Below are positions 16,285-25,267 of a stretch of 64,000 bases of DNA, in pieces. The position numbers and the translations under genes were made by a program. The notes under the pieces were generated by a model. The model saw nothing but the letters and a program-made list of their open reading frames with translations. It was not told where the DNA came from and searched no databases. Source of the stretch: Clostridium sp. Marseille-P299 (GTDB lineage Bacteria > Bacillota > Clostridia > Lachnospirales > Lachnospiraceae); contig NZ_FJVE01000006.1 of NCBI RefSeq assembly GCF_900078195.1, positions 684,501-748,500 on the forward strand. The letters are read 5' to 3'. The stretch's first letter is position 1. The number at the start of each line of letters is the position of its first letter.

Positions 16285-16302
16285 TATTTTTGTACAAAAA
16301 TA
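16285..16302. promoter_or_regulatory. 18-bp perfect palindrome upstream of the MBL operon
   Basis: TATTTTTGTACAAAAATA, 66 bases before the MBL start. A perfect palindrome of this length in the promoter region suggests the operator of a dimeric repressor. No regulator gene lies in the island. Confidence 0.5.
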
Positions 16303-16349
16303 GAGCCCTTTTAAGACATGCTCAGGTCTGTGATTCTCAGCTACTCAAA

Positions 16350-16475
16350 TCAATGGTACTTCGCCTTGTGATTAGCCATCGTCTTTCCAGCTTTACTCTT
16401 TGTACTCTTGCTGGTTGACTTGCTGGCCAATTTCTTAGCTGCACCACCGACTTTACCGCCATGATGTACTGCCAT
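16350..16475 (-). CDS. 41-residue Lys/Ser-rich basic peptide
   Basis: Begins MAVHHGGKVGGAAKKLA and ends MANHKAKYH. Twelve lysines and many Ser/Thr give a histone-H1-like composition (SKSTSKSTKSKAGKT), and there are four further histidines or aromatics at the ends. A perfect AAGGAGG lies 10 bases before the ATG, so it is very likely translated. A possible promoter (GTCCAA 16552-16557 / ATTATT 16528-16533, read on the minus strand, 18-base spacer) precedes it. It lies between the ATPase/TOPRIM pair and the MBL operon. DNA or RNA binding, or a small antitoxin role, are guesses. Confidence 0.65.
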   Translation of the reverse strand: MAVHHGGKVGGAAKKLASKSTSKSTKSKAGKTMANHKAKYH

Positions 16476-16643
16476 ATCACAATACCTCCTTTGCAAAATC
16501 TCCTTGCAGAAGAAGGTTTTCTTTGGTATTATTAGTTTGCGAGAAAAATAAGTCCAAAGACCTTCTTTGGCAAGGGAATCAGTCAGAGTTAACCTCTGGC
16601 TTTTTCTATGTAAAGAGCTACGCTCTTACATGCCAATCATTAT
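16476..16643 (-). other. Structured spacer between TOPRIM gene and basic peptide
   Basis: Read on the minus strand it holds a row of hairpins: ATGTAAGAGC-GTA-GCTCTTTACAT (16609-16632), CAGAG-GTTAA-CTCTG, and CCAAAG-AAGGT-CTTTGG (near 16550-16575). The first may terminate the ATPase/TOPRIM transcript. The density of hairpins could also mark a small RNA. Confidence 0.4.
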
Positions 16644-17237
16644 TTAGTTTTTATTTACGCCAAGAGCCTTATACAAAGGATTTAACTGGTCCTTTACTGC
16701 ATTTGCAATCTTTTCGATATCCAAACGTCCTATCATACCATTACTTTGTATCCCCTTGTAATAAACTTTATGTGCTTGCTTGTACAAGCTCTGAAGCTTA
16801 TCATATCCGTTTTTTCCAGATGCTTTTGTATTTTTACCCAATCTCAAAAATCTTAAGATTCCTTCCACATCATACAAGAACCAGTCTTCAATTGACCTTT
16901 TTGCTTGCACATGAATGATTTTTGAAGCTCCACAATCCATGAGTTCTTTCTTTACTTCATCCCACTTAATTGGTGGTTTGGGCGAAAAATCAAATACATC
17001 CGTATCACTGCATAACACAACCGTAAACACGCAATCTTCTTCATATTTTGGCTTAATTTCTTTTTTAAATTTCCTGAGAGCAATACTTTTGAATCCACCT
17101 ACACCCCCAACATTTCTATATTCAATGTTAGTATCGAACCTCCCCGCAGGATGTAGTTTTCTGGCATTTGCGACTATTTGTTTGTAAAATTCAACCTCTG
17201 TATCACCCTCTACAAAAAGTACAAGGCATTTACTCAT
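16644..17237 (-). CDS. TOPRIM-like protein (RloB/AbiL/PARIS-type partner)
   Basis: 197 residues. A TOPRIM-type start CLVLFVEGDTEVEFYKQI puts the catalytic Glu at residue 10, and a strand ends in the Asp pair CSDTDVFD (Asp78, Asp80); a conserved-looking QAKRSIEDWFLYD block follows (111-123). TOPRIM partners of ABC-type ATPases act as nucleases in OLD-like, AbiL/RloAB and PARIS defence systems. The start at 17237 overlaps the ATPase stop by eight bases, so the pair is coupled. It is shorter than AriB of PARIS and I cannot assign the exact family. Confidence 0.75.
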   Translation of the reverse strand: MSKCLVLFVEGDTEVEFYKQIVANARKLHPAGRFDTNIEYRNVGGVGGFKSIALRKFKKEIKPKYEEDCVFTVVLCSDTDVFDFSPKPPIKWDEVKKELMDCGASKIIHVQAKRSIEDWFLYDVEGILRFLRLGKNTKASGKNGYDKLQSLYKQAHKVYYKGIQSNGMIGRLDIEKIANAVKDQLNPLYKALGVNKN

Positions 17238-18516
17238 CAGCATCACACTCCAAATAATCACTTATATTGCTCTCTGCATCAGCCAACAGTGAAAACAGAT
17301 AATCACCCATGCTCATATTGAACTCTTCTGCATCCTGCTGTAACTGCTTCTGTCCTGACTTCTTAAATGTAAAGAATTCTGCCACTCCTGGATTTCTATT
17401 CATCCCCACATGAATCCATGAAGGATTTAAATAGCTAATGATATACGGTGAATGGCTAGTAATTATTACTTTACAATCATCCAATAATTGACTTATGATT
17501 TGCATATATGCCTGAAACAATTTTGGATGAACCGAATTTTCAGGCTCTTCAATCGCAATCAACGAAATATTGCTGATACTAGCTACAATAATTCTAGTCA
17601 AAATCATAAATACCCTTTTTGCTCCATCAGACATCATTGCAAAATCAATAGGCTGAACCAGACTCCTGTCTTTCACATATAATACATGTATCGAATTCGC
17701 CACTACAAATGGTGCATCATCAGGCATTTTCTTATTATTCAATCCTTTTATCGAATACTGCTTTACAATAATATCTTCTATATCAGGGAATAGCAGTGTA
17801 TAAACATTCTTTAAAAGCACATATCTTTCCTTATGATTTTCTCTAAGGTGATAAATAACTCTTGGCAAATTCTCAGCATCAATAGTCATATCTCCTATCC
17901 CTTTACGAATAATAGGGTCTGGTCTATAGAAGCTCTTTGCATCTAAGTTATTTTCCATATAAAACTTCATGCTATTCAATTTTCTGATAATGCTAGCATA
18001 GTAAAGCTCATCAAAAGCACGCAATTTATTCACAACAAGTTCCGTCGGTTCTACCTTTATCTTAGATGAGCAACGACCTGTCTCTGAACTCTTATACATT
18101 GCTGACTCTGATGTTCTGGTAATTAACTGAGTATACTTTTGTCCCTTCTCATCCAGCTTGATTTTCAAATACTCCTGAACAATCTCAGGAGCTTCGTCCT
18201 CATCACACTGCCAAGCGAACTCATATCCATACTGTACACGGTATTCCTGTCCAGCTTCCTCTGTTAATACCTCTACCTCAAACTTGTAATTTTTACCTTG
18301 CGTACTCTGGTTAATCGGAATAAGATTAGAATTAGCCATCATCTCCATCTTATCGTCGATAGGAGCTTTAATAAAAGCCAAACCAAAATCAATGCCCGAT
18401 AGTACGTTGGACTTACCAAAATTATTAAGTGCTACCAAAGCTGTAATATTATCAAAAGTTATTTTTACATCAGATAGATTTTTAAAACCATCTATCAATA
18501 CGGCCTGTATCTTCAT
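17230..18516 (-). CDS. AAA15/AAA21-type ABC ATPase (OLD-like) of a defence-type pair
   Basis: 428 residues. N-terminal MKIQAVLIDGFKNLSDVKITF leads to a Walker A variant ALNNFGKSN (29-37, first Gly replaced by Ala). An insert of about 230 residues follows; then come signature-like MMSDGAKRV (294-302), Walker B LIAIEEPENSVHP (319-331) and the TSHSP switch (353-357). This is the compact ATPase fold of OLD, RloA, AbiLi and AriA proteins. Start at 18516 follows AAGGAG; upstream Met codons lie before or within the promoter and are not coding. Likely senses phage and controls the TOPRIM nuclease; inferred from family. Confidence 0.85.
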   Translation of the reverse strand: MKIQAVLIDGFKNLSDVKITFDNITALVALNNFGKSNVLSGIDFGLAFIKAPIDDKMEMMANSNLIPINQSTQGKNYKFEVEVLTEEAGQEYRVQYGYEFAWQCDEDEAPEIVQEYLKIKLDEKGQKYTQLITRTSESAMYKSSETGRCSSKIKVEPTELVVNKLRAFDELYYASIIRKLNSMKFYMENNLDAKSFYRPDPIIRKGIGDMTIDAENLPRVIYHLRENHKERYVLLKNVYTLLFPDIEDIIVKQYSIKGLNNKKMPDDAPFVVANSIHVLYVKDRSLVQPIDFAMMSDGAKRVFMILTRIIVASISNISLIAIEEPENSVHPKLFQAYMQIISQLLDDCKVIITSHSPYIISYLNPSWIHVGMNRNPGVAEFFTFKKSGQKQLQQDAEEFNMSMGDYLFSLLADAESNISDYLECDADE

Positions 18517-18549
18517 AGTGACACACTCCTTCTTCTTTATCATACTCAA

Positions 18550-18578
18550 ACTATACCACTCCTTTTCACAAAACGCAA
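18550..18578 (-). promoter_or_regulatory. Promoter of the ATPase/TOPRIM genes
   Basis: On the minus strand TTGCGT, 17 bases, TATAGT, ending 33 bases upstream of the ATPase ATG. The near-consensus -10 and ideal spacing fix the translation start downstream of it. Confidence 0.75.
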
Positions 18579-18862
18579 TACTTTTTTGCATATTTTATAA
18601 ATATTATATTCATTTATCTCATTTAATATTCTTTCACGATAAATATTTTTGCTTTTTACTTCATTTAAAGCATTAAAAAAAGAAAGTGTATTTTATCCTT
18701 CTTCTACTAACATGCCTCTACTAACACTTTTCCACTCTGTCTGTTACTTACGTTCTCTTCTTACCATCTTTATCTCTTCATTAATCTCATACAATGATAT
18801 TTCTGAAACATCACCAGCCTATTTTTGTAATTCTTCAAATGCTCTTTGCATCAACTTTCTCA
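18579..18862. other. Gene-free border between island and ppdK
   Basis: AT-rich, with no ORF that looks coding on either strand; lies between the ATPase promoter and the ppdK terminator. No repeat or attachment-site-like sequence noticed. Confidence 0.4.
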
Positions 18863-18903
18863 CAAAAAAGTCCCACTACCTACATTTCTGTAAATAGTGG
18901 GAC
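18863..18903 (-). terminator. Terminator of ppdK
   Basis: On the minus strand GTCCCACTA, 16-base loop, TAGTGGGAC (nine perfect pairs) followed by TTTTTTG. Confidence 0.88.
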
Positions 18904-19038
18904 AAAAATCTTATATCAGCATACAAACCTCAACTTCAATGTCATTCCATTGATTTTTCCGAAGGTATGCACCATAACTTTTTCTATATTATTTTGCTTT
19001 TTCAAAATCAAGCTTTACACTAAATAAATAGCATTCGC

Positions 19039-21660
19039 CTACTTTTGTGCGATAGCAGCCTGCGCTGCTGCCAATCTAGCAATTGGCACACGGTATGGTG
19101 AGCAAGAAACATAAGTTAAACCAGCCTTATGGCAGAATTCAATGGAAGATGGATCTCCACCATGTTCCCCACAGATACCAAGTTTAATATTTGGACGAAC
19201 CTGTCTACCCTTTTCACAAGCCATTTGAACTAATTGGCCAACACCAGCTTGATCAAGTCTTGCAAATGGATCAGATTCATAAATCTTTGATTTATAGTAA
19301 GCATCTAAGAACTTACCAGCATCATCACGTGAGAATCCGAATGTCATCTGAGTTAAATCGTTTGTACCAAAGGAGAAGAATTCAGCTTCTTCCGCAATCT
19401 CATCAGCAAGTAAAGCTGCACGAGGGATTTCAATCATGGTACCAATATGGTATTCAATATCAGAACCTTTCTCTGCCTTAACTGCTTCTGCTGTTTCAAC
19501 AACGATATCTTTAACAAATTTTAATTCTTTTTTCTCACCAACTAATGGAATCATTATTTCAGGTATAATGTCATAACCCTTTTCATTCTTTACTTCAATT
19601 GCTGCTTCCATTACTGCTCTTGTCTGCATTCTAGCAATTTCAGGGTAGGTTACTGCAAGACGGCAACCTCTATGTCCCATCATAGGGTTAAACTCATGTA
19701 ATGCATCACAAGTAGCTTTAACTTCTTCAACCGTTAGATTCATATCCGCTGCTAATTCAGCAATATCTTCTGGATCTGTTGGTACGAATTCATGTAAAGG
19801 TGGATCTAAGTAACGAACGGTCATTGGTTTTCCTTCAAGTACTTCAAACATCGCCTTAAAATCTGCCTTTTGGAATGCAAGTAGCTCATTAAGAGCCGCC
19901 TCTCTACCCTCTACAGTCTTAGAAAGAATCATCTTTCGAATCTTTGGAATTCTTTCTGGCTCAAAGAACATATGCTCTGTACGGCAAAGACCGATACCTT
20001 CTGCACCTAACTTAACAGCATTTGCTGTATCTGCCGGTGTATCTGCATTGGTCCGAACCTGAAGAGTTCTAAACTCATCGGACCATTCCATCATTCTACT
20101 AAAATATCCACTAACACTAGCTTCTACTGTCTTAATATCCCCAAGATAAATCTTACCAGTTGATCCATCTAAAGAGATATAATCACCTTCAACGATTTTT
20201 TCTCCGCCAAGTTCAAACACCTTAGCTTCTTCATTAATCTTAATTTCACCACAACCAGATACACAAGCAGTACCCATACCACGAGCAACAACAGCTGCAT
20301 GAGATGTCATACCACCACGAACCGTTAAAATACCTTCTGCTGCATGCATTCCTTCAATATCTTCAGGGCTTGTTTCTGAACGTACTAAAATAACTCTCTC
20401 ACCTTTATCATGAGCTTCCTTCGCTTCATCCGCAGTAAAATATACCTTACCTGCTGCTGCACCTGGAGATGCTGGAAGGGCTGCACCTAATACTTTCCCA
20501 GCCTTTAACGCTGCTGGATCAAAGGTTGGGTGAAGCAATTGATCCAATGATTTTGCATCAATACGAAGAACTGCTTCTTTTGGTGTGATTTTACCTTCAT
20601 CTACTAAATCACATGCAATCTTAATTGCTGCAGGAGCTGTTCTCTTACCATTACGAGTTTGAAGGAAATATAACTTACCTTCTTGAATCGTAAACTCCAT
20701 ATCCTGCATGTCCTTATAGTGATCCTCTAATTTATTTGCGATCTCCATAAACTGCTGATAGCATTCTGGTAAATCTTCTGCTAATCTTGTAATTGGCAAT
20801 GGTGTACGAATACCTGCTACAACGTCTTCACCTTGTGCATTAATTAAATATTCACCATAGATTGCATGATCACCAGTGGATGGATTACGGGTAAATGCAA
20901 CACCTGTACCAGATGTGTCACCCATGTTACCAAATACCATTGCTTGTACGTTAACTGCCGTACCCCAATCTCCAGGGATATCATTCATTCTACGATATAC
21001 GATTGCACGAGGATTATCCCAAGAACGGAATACTGCTTTTACAGCTTCCATTAATTGAACCTTAGGGTCTTGCGGGAATTCTTCACCCATCTTATCTTTA
21101 TATATTGCTTTGTACTTAGCTATAACTTCTTTTAGATCCTCAGCTGTTAAATCTGTATCAATTTTTGCGCCTTTTTCTTCTTTGATTTCATCTAAAATGC
21201 CTTCAAAGAACGTCTTACTCATTTCCATTACAACATCTGAGAACATTTGAATAAATCTTCGGTAGGAATCATAAGCAAATCTAGGATTACCAGTCTTTTT
21301 TGCAAAACCTTCCACTGCAATATCATTAAGACCTAAGTTAAGAATGGTATCCATCATACCTGGCATAGATGCTCTGGAACCGGAACGTACAGATACCAAA
21401 AGTGGATCTTCTGTATCACCAAATTTCTTTCCTTGCATCTCTTCCAATTTAGATAACGCATCGAAAATCTGAGAAGTGATTTCTTCAGTTATCATCTTGC
21501 CATTTTTGTAATAATCGGTACAAGCTTCTGTCGTAACTGTAAATCCTTGAGGGATAGGTAAGCCTAAATTAGTCATTTCAGCTAAGTTAGCACCCTTACC
21601 GCCAAGTAGATTTTTCATGTTGGCATTTCCTTCTTTAAATAAATATACCCATTTTGCCAT
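19039..21660 (-). CDS. ppdK: Pyruvate, phosphate dikinase
   Basis: 873 residues, the normal length. It interconverts pyruvate, ATP and Pi with PEP, AMP and PPi. The N-terminal ATP-grasp (WVYLFKEGNANMKNLLGGKG; RSGSRASMPGMMDTILNLG) is followed by the swivelling phospho-His domain GGMTSHAAVVARGMG and a C-terminal PEP/pyruvate barrel (GTNDLTQMTFGFSRDD; CGEHGGDPSSIEF with the catalytic Cys). The start at 21660 follows AGGAGG; a Met 14 codons upstream is not supported. In PPi-based clostridial glycolysis it typically supplies pyruvate and ATP. Confidence 0.98.
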   Translation of the reverse strand: MAKWVYLFKEGNANMKNLLGGKGANLAEMTNLGLPIPQGFTVTTEACTDYYKNGKMITEEITSQIFDALSKLEEMQGKKFGDTEDPLLVSVRSGSRASMPGMMDTILNLGLNDIAVEGFAKKTGNPRFAYDSYRRFIQMFSDVVMEMSKTFFEGILDEIKEEKGAKIDTDLTAEDLKEVIAKYKAIYKDKMGEEFPQDPKVQLMEAVKAVFRSWDNPRAIVYRRMNDIPGDWGTAVNVQAMVFGNMGDTSGTGVAFTRNPSTGDHAIYGEYLINAQGEDVVAGIRTPLPITRLAEDLPECYQQFMEIANKLEDHYKDMQDMEFTIQEGKLYFLQTRNGKRTAPAAIKIACDLVDEGKITPKEAVLRIDAKSLDQLLHPTFDPAALKAGKVLGAALPASPGAAAGKVYFTADEAKEAHDKGERVILVRSETSPEDIEGMHAAEGILTVRGGMTSHAAVVARGMGTACVSGCGEIKINEEAKVFELGGEKIVEGDYISLDGSTGKIYLGDIKTVEASVSGYFSRMMEWSDEFRTLQVRTNADTPADTANAVKLGAEGIGLCRTEHMFFEPERIPKIRKMILSKTVEGREAALNELLAFQKADFKAMFEVLEGKPMTVRYLDPPLHEFVPTDPEDIAELAADMNLTVEEVKATCDALHEFNPMMGHRGCRLAVTYPEIARMQTRAVMEAAIEVKNEKGYDIIPEIMIPLVGEKKELKFVKDIVVETAEAVKAEKGSDIEYHIGTMIEIPRAALLADEIAEEAEFFSFGTNDLTQMTFGFSRDDAGKFLDAYYKSKIYESDPFARLDQAGVGQLVQMACEKGRQVRPNIKLGICGEHGGDPSSIEFCHKAGLTYVSCSPYRVPIARLAAAQAAIAQK

Positions 21661-21755
21661 GTCTGCGAATCCTCCTAATATGTATTTGACCGTACAAATC
21701 ATCTACATGTAGTAACTTCACTGTTTTTAGACGCAATATACAGTCATCGTTAACA

Positions 21756-21784
21756 ATTATAACATAGTTTCAATATATTGGAAA
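21756..21784 (-). promoter_or_regulatory. Probable ppdK promoter
   Basis: Minus strand TTTCCA, 17 bases, TATAAT, with about 95 bases of leader before the ppdK ATG. The -10 is perfect and the -35 is weak. Confidence 0.5.
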
Positions 21785-22089
21785 TAGTTTTTTGATTAAA
21801 ATGATAGTTTTAGTGTTTTTTTATGTCGAATTTTTGTATATTGTGCACAAAATCAAAAATCCCATTTTTGTAAATACTTTCATTCAACAGCTTGCACAAA
21901 TAATTGGAAAATTTTTGAAAGTACTTTCATATAAAACAGAAAAAATAATTGAGAACATGCAATTATTCTCTCTATTTCTACAATTTTTGCACTAATTTTA
22001 CTTATTTCAAATACATAGTTATTGTGGATGGACTAACGAACGGTACTACAGATGGATATATTCTAAATCCTTAATATTAATATTTTTTA
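21785..22089. other. Gene-free region upstream of ppdK
   Basis: Very AT-rich. It holds the downstream flank of the AbrB-like gene and sequence upstream of the ppdK promoter. No coding potential and no convincing structured RNA seen. Confidence 0.4.
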
Positions 22090-22275
22090 TTATTTTGCTT
22101 TTTCGATAACTATTTTATCGCCGTCAAGGTATCTTATAACTTGATTATCTTCTTTGGTAATTCCTAAAGTTTCTAACCAAGTTGTAGGAATTGATACCCT
22201 AGCTTTATAACTATTCTTTGATGCGTTCCCACCCGCTTTTACAAATTGAACTTTTACAGCTTTTTCTCTTTCCAT
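22090..22275 (-). CDS. AbrB/MazE-like small DNA-binding protein
   Basis: 61 residues starting MEREKAVKVQFVKAGGNASK. The swapped-hairpin pattern is visible in YKARVSIPTTWLETLGI, and the C-terminal strand VIRYLDGDKIVIEKAK is typical of AbrB/SpoVT-fold proteins. Start placed at 22275 because AGGAGTG precedes it; the longer open frame upstream is not supported. No toxin gene is adjacent, so it is more likely a stand-alone transcription factor than an antitoxin. Confidence 0.75.
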   Translation of the reverse strand: MEREKAVKVQFVKAGGNASKNSYKARVSIPTTWLETLGITKEDNQVIRYLDGDKIVIEKAK

Positions 22276-22386
22276 TCTTTCACTCCTACAAAGTATTTCA
22301 CCGTATAGCCGATATGTCAGCTTTTTAATTACTGTCTTTTTCTTGTCTTGATATATTTTGTTATCATGTACACGGCATATGTTACT

Positions 22387-22439
22387 AGAAAAAGGAGCCA
22401 TCGCATCAGTAATTTTTTAACCACTAATACGACAGCCCC
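22387..22439 (-). terminator. Terminator of glyS
   Basis: On the minus strand a 17-bp stem with several G-U pairs (GGGGCTGTCGTATTAGT with ACTGATGCGATGGCTCC) followed by TTTTTC. Confidence 0.8.
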
Positions 22440-22495
22440 AAGTTTTATCAAACTATATTCAATTTTTACTTTTGAAGTTTATCTAAATTCTAGTA

Positions 22496-23884
22496 TTAGA
22501 ATTCAAATTTCTTTTCAAAATAAGCCTTTAAATCCTCAATCTTGATTCTTTCTTGTTCCATAGTGTCACGGTCACGAACTGTAACTGCTCCATCCACTTC
22601 AGAATCGAAATCATAAGTGATACAGAAAGGTGTACCGATTTCATCTTGACGACGATAACGTTTACCAATGTTACCTCTATCATCAAATTCGCAGTTATAA
22701 TATTTACTAAGTTCAGTATAAATTTTTTCTGCACCTTCTGATAATTTTTTAGATAATGGAAGAACACCAATTTTAACAGGAGCTAACGCTGGGTGGAAAT
22801 GAAGTACTGTACGTACATCTCCTTCTCCAATTTCTTCTTCATCGTAAGCGCTGCAAAGGTATGCAAGTGTTACACGATCCGCACCTAAGGATGGTTCAAT
22901 AACATAAGGAACATATCTCCATTGTTTTTCATCATCATAATAGCTCATATCTTCTTTTGAAACATTTTGATGTTGAGTTAAATCATAATCGGTACGATCT
23001 GCGATACCCCATAATTCACCCCATCCAAATGGGAATAAGAATTCGATATCTGTAGTCGCTTTAGAATAGAAGGATAACTCTTCTTTTTCATGATCTCTAA
23101 CACGCATTTCTTCTTCTTTCATACCAAGGCTCTTTAGCCAATCGATACAGAATTGTTTCCAATAAGCAAACCATTCTAAATCTGTATCTGGTTCACAGAA
23201 GAATTCTAATTCCATCTGTTCAAATTCTCTTGTACGGAATGTAAAATTACCAGGTGTAATTTCGTTACGGAAAGACTTACCAATCTGACCAATACCAAAT
23301 GGAATTTTCTTTCTTGAAGTTCTTTGTACATTCTTAAAGTTAACAAAGATACCTTGTGCAGTTTCAGGTCTTAAATAAACCGTATTCTTTGCATCTTCAG
23401 TAACACCTTGGAATGTCTTAAACATTAAGTTAAATTGACGAATGTCTGTAAAATTATGCTTTCCACAAGATGGACACGCGATGTTATTATCTTCAATGTA
23501 TTTAGCCATTTCTTCATGTGACCAAGCATCTACAGATCCTTCTAATGTAATGTTATTATCATGTGCATAATCTTCAATGATTTTATCTGCACGGAATCTC
23601 TCATGACATTCTTTACAATCCATCAATGGATCAGAAAAGCTGCCAAGGTGACCTGATGCTACCCATGTTTGAGGGTTCATAAGGATGGCACAATCAACAC
23701 CAACATTATATGGGTTTTGTTGAATAAATTTTAACCACCAAGCTTTTTTCACATTGTTCTTTAGTTCTACACCAAGATTTCCATAATCCCAAGTATTTGC
23801 AAGACCGCCATAAATCTCAGAGCCAGGATATACAAAACCTCTTGCTTTCGCCAATGAAACAATTTTCTCCATTGTCTTTTCCAT
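22496..23884 (-). CDS. glyS: Glycyl-tRNA synthetase (alpha2 type)
   Basis: 462 residues, class II synthetase of the homodimeric type. Seen are the N-terminal signature [14 protein letters not shown], motif 2 ([19 protein letters not shown]), motif 3 ([17 protein letters not shown]) and a C-terminal anticodon-binding domain from about 355 ([13 protein letters not shown]). A zinc-type Cys set is present in [10 protein letters not shown] and CPSCGKH. It charges tRNA-Gly. Start at 23884 follows TGGAGGAAATATT; the frame upstream is open but unsupported. No T-box core sequence is seen upstream, unlike in many relatives. Confidence 0.97.
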   Translation of the reverse strand: MEKTMEKIVSLAKARGFVYPGSEIYGGLANTWDYGNLGVELKNNVKKAWWLKFIQQNPYNVGVDCAILMNPQTWVASGHLGSFSDPLMDCKECHERFRADKIIEDYAHDNNITLEGSVDAWSHEEMAKYIEDNNIACPSCGKHNFTDIRQFNLMFKTFQGVTEDAKNTVYLRPETAQGIFVNFKNVQRTSRKKIPFGIGQIGKSFRNEITPGNFTFRTREFEQMELEFFCEPDTDLEWFAYWKQFCIDWLKSLGMKEEEMRVRDHEKEELSFYSKATTDIEFLFPFGWGELWGIADRTDYDLTQHQNVSKEDMSYYDDEKQWRYVPYVIEPSLGADRVTLAYLCSAYDEEEIGEGDVRTVLHFHPALAPVKIGVLPLSKKLSEGAEKIYTELSKYYNCEFDDRGNIGKRYRRQDEIGTPFCITYDFDSEVDGAVTVRDRDTMEQERIKIEDLKAYFEKKFEF

Positions 23885-24166
23885 AATATTTCCTCCAGAT
23901 TTCCATAATAATAGCACCTTATCGGCATTCAACATGTAAAAATACATTTTACACTTTTTATGTTTTATATTTATACTTAAAAAGGATGATAGCACCTTTT
24001 AAATCCATTATTTTCATAGGCTACCTTTAATTTTAATATTGTACCCTTAAATGCTTTAATTTTCAAGCCTAAACTTAATCAAAGTGATTGTAATTAGCGT
24101 AAGGAGTCATTGTGATTAATAAAAATCAATCCATTCCATAAATCCTTTAACAACTTCTAGTAAAAA

Positions 24167-24907
24167 TTACAAAATATCTAGCAACTCCAAGGACTTCATT
24201 TTATGATCGATATAGGTAGTTCGATATCCATCCATGATTTTTTTTAATTCTTTTAGTACCTCATCTGAAACGGTAAATGTGTAGAGTTTTTCCACAGTCG
24301 AAGATACTATGTATTGTAAGGTATATAAAGTTGAGGTGGATATATAAAATGCATCATTGGCACCATATTTGCAATGATCGCAAATCATTCCACCAGCCTC
24401 TACGCTAAAACGCCTAATCTCGTTTGTTTCCCCACATTTTACGCATTCAAAAACTTGCGGTGCTTCTCCACCAAGACTAATTATTTTTAATTCAAATACG
24501 TAACGAACTAGCTTTACACCAATATTTTTGTTTAACAATGCTCTTAAAGACTGGTAAAGCAATTTCATTACCTGGGTTTCATCATTGCCCTCTCTTGTCA
24601 TATAATCAGCAAATTCACAAAAATATAAACCATAATAAACATATGAAATATCTTCACGTAGCTCACCAAAATAATTATGTACGTTAACAGATATGACATT
24701 ATAAGAACTTCTACCTTCATATAACGAAAACTCACCATAGGTAAATGGTTGACTACACGCTAATAAGGCGCTATTAGGTTTCCTAGCGCCTTTAGCAAAT
24801 GCTGTTATTTTTCCACGTTCCTTTGTTAAAATTGTGAGCCGTTTGTCATAGTCACCAACTGGTATGGTGGCTAGTACAATGCCAGTCACACTAATAGAAC
24901 TTGTCAT
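24167..24907 (-). CDS. recO: DNA repair protein RecO
   Basis: 246 residues. N-terminal OB-fold (VTGIVLATIPVGDYDKRLTI, GKITAFAKGARKPNS), then a helical domain with a Cys4 zinc site (CVKCGE, CDHC). RecO works with RecR and RecF to load RecA on gapped DNA and anneals strands. Start at 24907 follows GGGAGT; it overlaps the end of the yqzL-like gene by 17 bases, an arrangement common in Firmicutes (era, yqzL, recO). Confidence 0.96.
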   Translation of the reverse strand: MTSSISVTGIVLATIPVGDYDKRLTILTKERGKITAFAKGARKPNSALLACSQPFTYGEFSLYEGRSSYNVISVNVHNYFGELREDISYVYYGLYFCEFADYMTREGNDETQVMKLLYQSLRALLNKNIGVKLVRYVFELKIISLGGEAPQVFECVKCGETNEIRRFSVEAGGMICDHCKYGANDAFYISTSTLYTLQYIVSSTVEKLYTFTVSDEVLKELKKIMDGYRTTYIDHKMKSLELLDIL

Positions 24908-25064
24908 GTTCTGACTCCCTTTCACACTCCCATGTTATCGCACATTGACTCTTCGTCTGCTCTAACATGTGTTCACCTTCGCTTGTACATGCGGTATAGT
25001 TTAAATAGTCTCTAATATCACCTGTTTGTTCAAAAATATTCCAATATTCTAGCGCTTCCATCAT
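24891..25064 (-). CDS. yqzL: YqzL-like small protein
   Basis: 57 residues beginning MMEALEYWNIFEQTGDIRDY. The WxxFEQTGDIxxYL pattern is the YqzL hallmark and its place directly before recO confirms it. Function unknown. It has a C-terminal Cys-containing extension compared with the roughly 47-residue Bacillus form. RBS AGGGGGC sits just before the two ATG codons; the gene end overlaps recO. Confidence 0.85.
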   Translation of the reverse strand: MMEALEYWNIFEQTGDIRDYLNYTACTSEGEHMLEQTKSQCAITWECERESEHDKFY

Positions 25065-25267
25065 CTATGCCCCCTAAATGATTTAATGAAATTTCGAATT
25101 AGCGTTTGTGAACCTAACGGTTTTCCTTTGTAACTTTATCACTTACACCAATAGCATTCCCGAAGCATAAATTTTTAAACTGATAATATAATCCTATAAG
25201 AATTTATTTTAAATCCCCTTGACAAATGTTCCTGATTCGTTTCGATTATTATATCTAAAAAGAACCA

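Noticed and set aside
16476..16643. Hairpin-rich spacer as a retron msr-msd
   Set aside because: No reverse transcriptase gene lies in the island and no a1/a2 inverted repeats flank the hairpins.
16644..18516. Calling the ATPase/TOPRIM pair PARIS outright
   Set aside because: The TOPRIM partner is about 197 residues, shorter than AriB, and only short motifs can be matched by eye; AbiL or RloAB are equally possible.
18649..19027. Two overlapping plus-strand frames between the island and ppdK
   Set aside because: They cross the ppdK terminator, have no RBS, and encode Phe/Ser/Cys-rich AT-driven sequence.
22090..22275. AbrB-like protein as antitoxin of a toxin-antitoxin pair
   Set aside because: No small toxin gene lies beside it; flanks are terminators and AT-rich intergenic DNA.
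23885..24166. T-box upstream of glyS
   Set aside because: The GGTGG-ACCGCG core is absent on the minus strand in this interval.
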